DNA from: Hydractinia symbiolongicarpus
Taxonomy: Eukaryota > Cnidaria > Hydrozoa > Anthoathecata > Hydractiniidae
Assembly (NCBI RefSeq): GCF_029227915.1
Contig: NC_079876.1
Coordinates: forward strand, 17,112,001-17,176,000
DNA length: 64,000 bases
Direction: 5' to 3'
The notes under the pieces were generated by a model, which was not told where the DNA came from, ran no database searches, and was given only the letters and a program-made list of their open reading frames with translations. Made by a program: the position numbers and the translations under genes. Numbering within the stretch: the first letter of the stretch is position 1; each line of letters begins with the position of its first letter. Shown one piece after another: positions 54,811 to 64,000 of this stretch.

Positions 54811-56964
54811 CAATACCACGCATGCGTGAGAGAAGAATATTGTGAAAACAAAGCTGCATAAACAATAATGGGGGTGTGAGCTGCATGTTACAGTTGGTAT
54901 TGGTTAATGATTCAAAATGATCCGGTGTAAAAATAACACGAATTGTAAATCGAAGCGTGTATGTGTTAAGTATTACACATCGCAAAAATTGGACATGTTG
55001 AAACGGGACCGTGGTCTGTTTTTTATTGTTTTAGCTTCAGTATATTTATATGCACGTGTAGTTAGGTAGTATGATTGGATAGAATTACAATAAAGAAGTG
55101 TTATTTTATGTTTTTGAGGCGATTATCGTGAAAGTTTCACGGAAGTTTTTAACAACTAGTTGTACAGCTCGTGGAAAATTCTGCTTTGGTTATCGCGTAA
55201 TGGAAAAGACTATTTAACGCTTAACATTTCGGTTGTGTTATGAGAATGTTTACAAAATTTCGTTTTTATCATCAACTTGGTAATTTTAGTCGTAAAGTGG
55301 GAATAAAATGTTGTACGCGTTACACATAGACTTAGCGTATTGTTATAAGAGACGATCCCGAAACAGGTGTGTTAGTCCAGCTTTGGAAAATTTAACTAAT
55401 TTGGGTTTTAGGTGGTCCTGTCTAACCAGTTATGTGGCAGTCGACGTCAGTTATTTCCACCTGTTATTAGGACTGGAATGTGAAAGTGCAATGGAATGAC
55501 TATTCGAATTTGGAATAATGTAATGCGCAAAAAGTTCGTACGGTTCGATATAAGTTTTTGCTCTTGCCAATATTGAACCGTTTTCGCTCTTGTTGTATGT
55601 AAAAGAGATTGTAAAGAGTACATGGAGTTTTGACAACGTCACACGCAGGGGTCTAAAAATCTTAACATAATCATAGTCTATAGACTATAACAGAGTGAAA
55701 AAATTCAATCCAAATCCTGCTTTTTCAGATGGCTTCTTTTATTTTGCCTTGTGTTACACTCTTAACACCCTTCAGCCTCCTTAGCAGTTTCAACACCCTG
55801 TTTTAATCTGATTGAAAATTTGGGATAAATTACAACGCTTCTTTTTTAATTATTACAAGCTCGTGAGCTTGTATTAAAACGCAAATGTGTCCTACAAGAA
55901 TGGAAATTTTTGCCTCTCTGAGCACCGACACGGGAGTCGTCGTGTGTTCGAATCTCATCTTGGTAACTATTTTTACTTTTTTTTTCTTTTTTCTTTTTTA
56001 AAAAGATAAGACAAGTGTTCAAAACACTTATTTAACATGCTAGTAAATAAAGGTGTTTCCACCAAACTTTTTAAAAGTGAATGTAGGCAGAATTAACTGA
56101 ATTAATGACTTTCGCAAATTTTGGGGTTTGTGGGTTTGTGGTCTTTCTTCTTCCTGTCAGTCGGTTCACCCAAGACGGACCCATCGAAAATTAAAATTTC
56201 GAGGAATTTTCCTTTCAGGAAGATCTCACAAATCAATTTTAAAAAATAACTGCGTAGTGTGTAACAAATATTATTGCGTATCTGAATAGGAAAATATGTC
56301 GTGTCTAACTTCGTAACAAAAATCCCAATTTGATAGACAACATTTTGTAAACTTTATTCGCGAGGTTGTTTGCGTATATCATACGTCTTGTTTTTTTTAA
56401 TCTCAAAGTTGCTCAGGTTTCCCCATACCTGACTCTCACTCTTGTCCTTACTCGCGCACTACTAGGAAGGCCAACATCACGTGTTTGCTTCTTTAGTTAA
56501 GCTAATGTGCCAATCAAAATAACATTTCTAATCTCAATTTTTGTATAAAATTTACATAAATTTTAGGACAATTAGAACAGAGTTACCTTACATTTCAGGT
56601 TGAGCTACTGTGTCAAGTCGTTCATTTTTATGCTGATCGAATCTCGTGTTGTTAACTTTGAAGAAAGCTTAAGAAAAACCTGTATTTTTTTCCTATATAA
56701 GTTCCTAAATCTGCGCCAGTAACATACTTTACGAACGTAAACGATGCAATTTGAAATGCTGCGTATTACTTTCAGCATTAAAAATTGGATGGTATTATAT
56801 CAACATTGCTCTCTTTGACGAAACACATACTTAAACAGAAAACCACCAGATTTTCTCTCAACCAGAGCAGCGACCCGGCAGTAACTGGCGAAGAGCAGTC
56901 CAATATACACATCAGCTCATGTACTCTGACCTGAAAACTTCGATTAAAGTATACTTTTCGCAGA

Positions 56965-57030
56965 CTTCATCCCCAGAGCTCTTTTTTACTTTTTGGTATT
57001 GAGATATAAAGAAGAGCCCTGGGGATGAGG
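56965..57030. repeat. palindromic CATCCCCAGAGCTC/GAGCCCTGGGGATG unit
   Basis: Inverted ends TTCATCCCCAGAGCTCTTTT and GAAGAGCCCTGGGGATGAGG, 66 bp in all. Same dispersed family as the 20.3-20.6 and 46.96 kb units. Confidence 0.65.
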
Positions 57031-57219
57031 TTGTACTGGCCGCAATACAAAGGAGAATTCAAATATAACATACTAATCTCCAGCAAAATAAATCACTTGT
57101 GCTATTGCGCCATCTTTAAAGAACGGTAAAACTAGAGGGTTCACGACTTGTAACAATACCATAAAATGCCGAGATCAAGCGCAGCGCTTATTAGTGGCGA
57201 TAGCAAGATTTTGATGCAC

Positions 57220-57905
57220 TTAACTGAGGGTGCGCTTATCCACGGGTGCGCTTATAAACGAGTAAAAAAAAATTGTAAGAAAAAAAAAGAAAGAAAAATT
57301 TAATAATTTTTTTTCGATGATGTATATTCTTTTTTTGTTTATCATTTTGTACATTTTATATTCCTTAATCTTCATCAGTTGTTGAATCGTCAGAAGAAAT
57401 ACCAGAACGAACATCACTTTTTTCGTAGTCAACACCATCTGTGTCAGAGGATTCTGAATCATCATCGTCACTCATCAAGTGAAATTCGCTTTCTGGTTTT
57501 TGCATACTGTAATGCTTCGAATAAACGCCCGTGGCGTTTGTTAAATTTTTTTTTGGGGGAGGGGCTTCTATTCGAGGGGGGAATCTAAATTTCCAACCTT
57601 AACCTAAGATTTAGGAAAAAGTAAGTAAGTATACTTTTACTATCGCCTGGCATAAACTCCCCTTATGAGGGAGGGGCCTTTATTCGAAGGAGGGGCGTCT
57701 ATTCGAGGGGGCGTTTAATAGAAGGGGGCGTTTATTCGAAGCATTACGGTAATGTAGTCTTCTAAACCTCATAAAAACTATATCCGTAACAAAATTAAAG
57801 AAGCAGAAAAAAATCTCGCATTTTAAGTGAAACATACATTGTATTCTATATCTCTTTTTCCTATGCGCTTATAATCGGGTGCGCTTGATGGTTACGGGGG
57901 ATCAT
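57220..57905. mobile_element. DNA-transposon remnant with acidic C-terminal coding tail and nested MITE
   Basis: GGTGCGCTTAT-type words occur at both ends (57229-57256 and 57866-57896). On the minus strand near 57475-57370 an acidic Ser/Asp tail is encoded (MSDDDDSESSDTDGVDYEKS ... TDED stop), which recalls the acidic C-termini of pogo-type transposases. The remnant is interrupted by the MITE at 57509-57747. Family assignment is tentative. Confidence 0.4.
57509..57747. mobile_element. 239-bp MITE with perfect 22-bp terminal inverted repeats
   Basis: GTAATGCTTCGAATAAACGC(CC) at 57509-57530 and its reverse complement at 57726-57747 match at all 22 bases. Inside are several GAGGGG-TTTATTCGA(A/G) words in mixed orientation. 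Confidence 0.75.
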
Positions 57906-60374
57906 TGTAATCATTATTTTCGAATATATTTGCACAGGATAGTCGTATCAGATTATGAAAAATTCAAAAACTGTTTCATAAAAGAGTCCTATGGTATATA
58001 CAAAATATAAAACTAGTAAAATGATTGTTCGGCGCTAATTCCGCGAAAGACTGGCGGTTTACTGTTTTAGTGTATACGCCAGACTACGCACACCAAAATG
58101 TTTCGTTGTACGAGTAATTTCAAACCGAACGCGTTCACTTGTATCATCACTATTTTGAAATGTAAGAGAATCTTGACATTTGCAACACTGCTCTAGCATT
58201 TCCGTTCTGCAATTTTCTCATTCTTAGTATATCCCGCCTTTCTAATAACAATGCATCAAGTTCGGACCGTACCTTCGTTCTCCAATAATTCCAACGCATA
58301 GAAGTGTAAATAGGCCCTTACTTAATGGAGGTCCACTCACAACTCGACCTCTATTTTTCTGACATTTTTTAGCTAAAATTCGTGACATTTTTCAATGTTC
58401 TCCTCTACATTTACTTGACATTTTGCCTATATTTTCAGACTTCCTGACAGTGGATACCCTGCCTTACAATTCCGAACACATCAACATAGCTAGAGTTGAA
58501 AAAGTTGCGTTTTAGTGCTAGTAGACTATTTGTTTTTACGCTTCACAATTCAAAGATCTTATTACTTCGTGCTTTTTTTTCCGAAAATAACCTTATCCTT
58601 GTCATACCTGCCTTTATTCGTAGGTTGAAAAACTTATTTCGCGGCATTTTAATGGAAAAAATATAGTATAGCAAAAAAAAAATCTTTCAGAAAGATAGCG
58701 TTAACGAGACGCGAGACACTGTGAACGCAGTAAAACCACGTGACTTTGACCATGCATCTTCTTGTGAATGAAAAATTAAATGAAACACGACATAATCGAA
58801 CATGACGTAAATTAATCGAATAAAAATTGTTAAAAATATTTTTATACATATATAAAATTATGTACATTGTAAATAAGAAATTATAAAATATAAAAAAAGA
58901 TATTGTAAAGAAACGGTATTAAAACCGTGCTCAATAGAAATAAATACAAATAAATAGTCGAGCGTTAGCTATAAATTAATTTTTCATATATGCATGTTAA
59001 AAATTTAAAAGTATATAACTTAAATTTTACGCGATTATCAGACGTACGTACACAAAGGACCTTATCACATGAGTCCGGTTAGCTCGGGCTAAACATTAGT
59101 TCCACGAAAAAGGCTGGATCAGGTGTACTTTTCAATATAAGTTTTGTATATATATTTATTATTCTTAGTGTATAAAACTATTATTTTCATTAAAAAGTTT
59201 ATATAATAAAACATATATGTTGACAAAAGTTAGTTCTCTAATATTTATGTTATTAACGTACAGAAAACATGTGATTTCTCTAATTGAAATAATCCTATCA
59301 TGCACAAAAATAGAAAGTCAGTCCGGTTTGATGGGCTGGAGCTTATATCACATGGAATTTTTTCAGCCCGATTTACCGGGTCCTTGTTTGACAAAGTGAG
59401 ATCCTAGTTGTTAATAAAGATAAGATCCGTTTCACCGAGCTAATTTTCATGTGATATGTAATCGAATTAATTTTTACAATCTATATTCATATACTCTATT
59501 CCAAAGAATAAACGACGCTAATTCTGAAAATTTGTTTATATCCAGGACGTTTAACAGTTCATTAAAAACTTGTTATTAAAGTTAAAGAATCAACTTTTTT
59601 CCAGCAATTGCAATACAAATTCGCGTTATTTTCGTGATCGTTAATTATTTCCTGGAATTATATAAAAAATTACGCACATTAAAAAAAAAAGAAATATATT
59701 ACAAAAAATAACAGAACGTGATGTAACACAAATTCTTTTCGTGTCTAAAATAAGAAGGTAAACTGGATAAACACATTTTGTTTAAAAACAAACAAAAAAT
59801 AAAAATTACCATGTTTGTAAAGAAATTTCGAAGTACCTTACCTTATGCGAAATTGATTGTCATTTTTCAAGTCGAAACAAATTCCATTCGTTAGATATTT
59901 ACTTTTTGCGAGCCTAAAAAAAAGAATATTTTTATTACACACAAGATCTGAAAGCATACGCAGAAAATATATTACGTTTTATATAATTTCCATCATGTAA
60001 CGCACTCGATATTTAACTTTTCAATTAATGATTTCATCGAATTTATATTATCCAGTTTTTTACAATTCATACAGAATAATTTTATTCATTATTGCTAGCT
60101 CTTCTTCTGCACAAGAGTATAAAACGGTCTGGGAACGAAATTGTATTTTTTCATTATTCGTTTTTAAATTGTTATTAATTAAAGAAAATAATCATTAACA
60201 ACTAATTATTAACTATTTTATTACATTAAAGATTTATACATTGTCTTTATATAATTTCTATTATTCATAATATAATATTATTTCAAAAATAAACTTTTTA
60301 ATTTTTACACCCTGAACGGAAATTAAAAAAAATAACATTCCTAACCTAAAACTTTTAAAAAAATAAATATCCCT

Positions 60375-60380
60375 TTTATT
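60375..60380 (-). promoter_or_regulatory. AATAAA polyadenylation signal of the ankyrin gene
   Basis: AATAAA on the minus strand 55 bases past the stop at 60435. Confidence 0.5.
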
Positions 60381-60434
60381 ATCAAATAAAAACTAATTAC
60401 AAATTTATTCTTCTTTCTAATTTATTAAATCAAC

Positions 60435-60928
60435 TTAATAACTTACTTCGTATTCTTTTATTTTTCGTCTTATTATTTCCTGGTTTTGTTCATTCTTCAA
60501 TCTTCCAGCAAGATCATAAGCTGTATATCCATATTCATCTTCGATCGTCACATCAATATTTTCATAACGTAACAAAACATCAACACATGAGATGTAACCA
60601 TTAATTGCAGCCCAATGTAATGGTGTGTTGTTGTCATCATCTCCACGGTTGATGTTTGTTACATCATGGCGACATAACATATCTAATATTGTGTGACGAC
60701 CAACAATTGCAGCGTAATGATAACTGTTTTGTTTCTCATCATCTTCCGCCCAAACATCACTCCCATATGAGATGAGTATTTCCACCATTGATGTATTGTT
60801 GGTGAAATGTACTGTCCACATCAATGGTGTGCGTTCATATTCATCTCTCATGTGAACGATGTTTGGATGAATGGATAGTAATTTTTTCAATTTGTTGATA
60901 TCGTTAGATTTAATAATTTTCACGATAT
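60435..60928 (-). CDS. ankyrin-repeat protein, terminal exon
   Basis: The exon starts after TTTTTAG (60930-60929) in codon phase 1, so at least one 5' exon lies to the right and was not identified. It encodes about four ankyrin repeats: RTPLMWTVHFTNN, SYHYAAIVGRHTILDMLC, NTPLHWAAINGYISCVDVLL and YTAYDLAGRLKNEQ. Each keeps the TPLHxAA-type turn and helix pair. The end is a charged helix (IIRRKIKEYEVSY). Ankyrin repeats bind proteins; partner and role are unknown. Confidence 0.8.
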
Positions 60929-62508
60929 CTAAAAATAAAATAATAAATGAATGAATTTATAAATTTATAAAAATATAACTCATTACTACAATATTAAGAT
61001 GGATTTGTTTATTGTGAGAGATTAAAACATTTTATAAACATGAAAATATTAAAAAAAGGATGTTAATATTATGGTAAATATTCAGTATTAATTATAAAAA
61101 CATAAGAATTTAAAAACAAACAAATTTAGGGTAATAATATTATTATGACGTCATCAAATTAAAGCGTAAAACAATTATTGTCTGAAATAAGAATACTTTG
61201 TCAACTTGAAAATATAAATAGGAAATTGTTAATATATATAATATTCACACAAGTAAAACAAAACAAAAATATAAATAGACGGAACACAAAATTTAAAATT
61301 TTAATATGATGACGTCATCATGTATGGGATAATTTGCATTTGGAGACAATTTTTCAAAATATTTGTTTTGCCTATTTCGTGCTGACATAAGCATGTTAGT
61401 TTAAAAAATTGATATTTAAAAAGGTTTTGTTTTTAAAATAAAGTAAATAAAATACTTCGCGTGTTCAATATACGAATATCTACACGATAGTTTAACGGAA
61501 AATTTTGAGAAAAATATTTTAACAAATTTGAAAATTATTTTAACTTTCTACTGAAATGATTTTCTCAGTAAAAAAAACAATTCTCACCTCGCAAGTCTTG
61601 TTTATCAGAAAGAGTTCTGTCAAATGAAAACTTTTAGCTTTGCCACAAAAGTTATACTTTTAAAATAGAATAATTGTATACAACATATTCGATTGTGTCT
61701 GCATGTATTCCTCTGAGACGACCGTGCGCCTCGACGAAACTTTTTAACACGCGATCTCAATTTTTTATTTTCACGCTAATTGTCTGTATATTTGGTGGAC
61801 AAGTTTTATAAGAACAATTTTATAAGGACATAAGCCTCGGATTTTGCCGAAAAATAGAGACAGTACAAGCATAGCCTCGACTCAATCATTTGTTTCAAAA
61901 CAACACCCTAATTCTTAACTTCCTTACGAAATAAGAACAATGTAGGTTATAAATTCTCTTACAATTCTTTCTCAAGCTACCGGCAATTATTTTCTTTGCA
62001 ACTTTCTCACCTACTAAAACTGCGAAATAATTGGCGCGATTAAACATGAATGCAATTATCAAGCTTCGTCAGCAACAAAACACCCATTTTTCTTTATATT
62101 TACACGATTTATTGAATTATTTCTTTCCTATTGTGAAATTTGTTGTGAAGAATCAAGGACTTGAACTACGGTCAGGCGCGGATTTAGACTAGGTTAACCC
62201 TGTCACGCGACCTAGTCAAAAAAATCCCGAGAATAAAAATCTAATTCTGTCGTTATTTTTCGTTATTGACAATATCAATATCATGTCTCATAACGGGAGT
62301 TTAATCAACCTATGTTGACCTGACCTGCGTTAAGCAGTCTTGACTCTAGGTAACCCTTGAGGTTTTGGTAACCCTTTTTTTTAATGAAACATATTCATTT
62401 CGGTTGGAAATGATATGGTGATAAAAATAAAACGACTGTACTCAATATATTCGAATTCGTCTGCACGAATAATTTATGTTTTTCTGACACGCGATGGGTT
62501 AAATTAAA
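60929..62508. other. AT-rich DNA upstream of the ankyrin exon
   Basis: Intron or 5' region of the ankyrin gene. GATGACGTCATC words occur at about 61145 and 61310. No exon was recognised. Confidence 0.45.
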
Positions 62509-62665
62509 AGGGATTTTCACGAAGCGAATTGAACGGCAAATTCAACGGCGAATTGTCTCTGAGCATGCGCAGTTTTGTTTGTTTTGATTTTGCATCGAAC
62601 TGCGCATGCTCAGATACAATTCGCCGTCGAATTTGCCGTTTAATTCGCTTCGTGAAAATCACCCT
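62509..62665. mobile_element. 157-bp foldback element with ~63-bp near-identical arms
   Basis: Left arm 62511-62574 and right arm 62597-62660 are inverted copies with about three mismatches, both running from GATTTTCACGAAGCGAATT at the tips to GAGCATGCGCAGTT next to a 22-bp spacer. It is a MITE-like foldback; part of the inner arm recurs at 37881-37905. Confidence 0.85.
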
Positions 62666-62755
62666 AAGAAAATAGAAGCTAAATTTTGTTTATTAGAACA
62701 ATTTTACGAAAACAACAAGGCAGATCATAGCATCTCAACGAGTTGAATAGGTGTT

Positions 62756-63393
62756 GCATTTTAAAAGTTTAAAAACGAAAAGCGGCGATAGAAATGTTTT
62801 TTTAGATCGCATTTTAAAAGTTTATAAACGAAAAGCGGCGATAGAAATGTTTTTTTAGATCGCATTTTAAAAGTTTATAAACGAAAAGCGGCGAGAGAAA
62901 TGTTTTTTTAGATCGCATTTTAAAAGTTTATAAACGAAAAGCGGCGATAGAAATGTTTTTTTAGATCGCATTTTAAAAGTTTATAAACGAAAAGCGGCGA
63001 TAGAAATGTTTTTTTAGATCGCATTTTAAAAGTTTATAAACGAAAAGCGGCAATAGAAATGTTTCTTTAGATCGCATTTTAAAAGTTTATAAACGAAAAG
63101 CGACGATAGAAATGTTTTTTAGATCGCATTTTAAAAGTTTAAAAACGAAAAGCGGCGATAGAAATGTTTCTTTAGATCGCATTTTAAAAGTTTATAAACG
63201 AAAAGCGGCATTAGAAATGTTTCTTTAGATCGCATTTTAAAAGTTTATAAACGAAAAGCGACGATAGAAATGTTTTTTATATCGCATTTTAAAAGTTTAT
63301 AAACGAAAAGCGACGATAGAAATGTTTTTTATATCGCATTTTAAAAGTTTATAAACAAAAAGCGGCGAGAGAAATGTTTATTACGTCGCATTT
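62756..63393 (+). repeat. 53-bp minisatellite, 12 copies
   Basis: The unit runs GCATTTTAAAAGTTTATAAA then CGAAAAGCGGCGATAGAAAT and GTTTTTTTAGATC. Copies 1-6 are nearly identical; copies 7-12 show shared variants (GCGACGATAG, TTTTTTATATC), so spread by unequal exchange is likely. No long frame. Confidence 0.9.
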
Positions 63394-64000
63394 TGATTCA
63401 CGAACGATAAAAATCTATTATATAGCTAGCTTTATGACAACGAATTAAAACAGAAAGAGCTAATTTATTTTTTTGCCTTCGGTTTTGATTTAATTGATAA
63501 ACTAATACAGTCTTGTTTTACAATAGAAGTTATCTATCGTGGACGCCACGGTGTAATGTTTAATTTTTGTTCGTGTAGTCCACGAAACGTGATCGTGTGG
63601 TTCACGATTGTTAAAAAATACGCATCGTGGGCTATCGTAGTTCGTGCGTAACACAAAATAAACACGAACCACGATGTTAACAAACCTTTTCACAGTATTG
63701 CAGGTGTTGTGTAAGAACTTCTTGATAAATGTACGCTTTAAGTCATACGATTATACCACGATAAAGCAATGTTGGGACTAACGTATAGCGCTTTGTTGTA
63801 TGTTACGTACAGCAACATTCCACTTTAAAGCAATTAATCTTAAAACACTCGTATAACGTTAGTATTTAAGAAAAATATCTCTTTTTGCCTGATTTGCATT
63901 GCAAGAGAATATAGAGGTAAAACAAACAAGGTTAAAAAAGCTACTTCTATGATAATCCGATCGCCATTTTGCATAAATGCTCCCGCCTAAGGCGGCAAAC
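63394..64000. other. non-coding right edge with CACGA-rich inverted words
   Basis: Between 63535 and 63680 words such as GTCCACGAAACGTGATCGTG and TTCACGATTG / AACCACGATG occur in both orientations, so some hairpin potential exists. No gene seen. Confidence 0.4.

Larger units (their letters stand above)
54811..60434. other. long intergenic region with repeats
   Basis: No host gene recognised. It holds a palindromic CCCAGAGCTC/GAGCCCTGGGG unit (56965-57030), a nested DNA-transposon cluster (57220-57905), loose inverted TATCACATGA...TTAGCTCGG words (59060-59460), and otherwise AT-rich DNA. Polyadenylation of the kinase gene probably lies shortly after 54810, e.g. AATAAA at about 55088. Confidence 0.45.

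Noticed and set aside
55920-55970. tRNA-like B box (GTGTTCGAATCTCATC)
   Set aside because: No convincing A box or cloverleaf around it; at most a SINE trace.
62756-63393. CRISPR-like regular repeat array
   Set aside because: The units are contiguous 53-bp tandem copies without distinct spacers, in an animal genome: a minisatellite.

Overview
The window is animal genomic DNA: AT-rich (roughly one third G+C outside the insert), with long introns, GT-AG splice sites, microsatellites and many decayed transposons. Three host genes can be read exon by exon. The mix of host genes, dispersed repeats and integrated viral genes suggests a cnidarian, perhaps a hydrozoan. That is an inference from recall, not proven here.

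Layout. 1-15.6 kb (minus strand): the 5' part of a PATJ/MUPP1-type polarity scaffold gene. It has one L27 exon and five PDZ domains in 13 exons whose phases all agree, giving 704 codons, and it runs off the left edge. A dead LINE sits in its first visible intron. 15.6-22.2 kb: repeat-rich DNA with a decayed Ty3/gypsy element (gag and integrase, no readable protease/RT), a cluster of short palindromic CCCAGGG...GACGAGG units and a pure (AT)138 tract. 22.2-37.3 kb: a gene-dense, more GC-rich insert that is an endogenous DNA virus of the Maverick/Polinton-adintovirus class. It carries protein-primed DNA polymerase B with a SAP-like N-terminus, retroviral-type integrase, packaging ATPase, major capsid protein, a penton-like minor capsid protein, an HNH nuclease, a zinc-repeat protein, a BRO-like protein, an FCS zinc-finger protein and about ten small membrane or unknown proteins. 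Nearly every large gene is broken by stops, frameshifts or deletions, so it is a fossil. 37.9-39.0 kb: a 5'-truncated LINE RT fragment.

40.3-45.7 kb (plus): a complete six-exon SERBP1/HABP4-type RNA-binding protein gene (430 aa) carrying an internal CCHC zinc knuckle. 47.3-54.8 kb (plus): a complete six-exon UMP-CMP kinase gene (225 aa) with a 4.4-kb first intron full of transposon remnants. 60.4-60.9 kb (minus): the terminal exon of an ankyrin-repeat gene. 62.5-63.4 kb: a near-perfect foldback element and a 12-copy 53-bp minisatellite.

The virus-like insert is the most interesting part. Its genes form alternating blocks on both strands. Eleven candidate start codons are preceded at once, or within a few bases, by an AATAAA-type motif, including both sides of a 33-bp divergent intergenic gap. 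At least four perfect stem-loops (10-16 bp stems, 5-10 nt loops) lie just past gene ends. Together these look like a compact viral promoter and 3'-end-formation code, resembling poxvirus late promoters and mimivirus hairpin polyadenylation signals. I put this forward as a testable inference.
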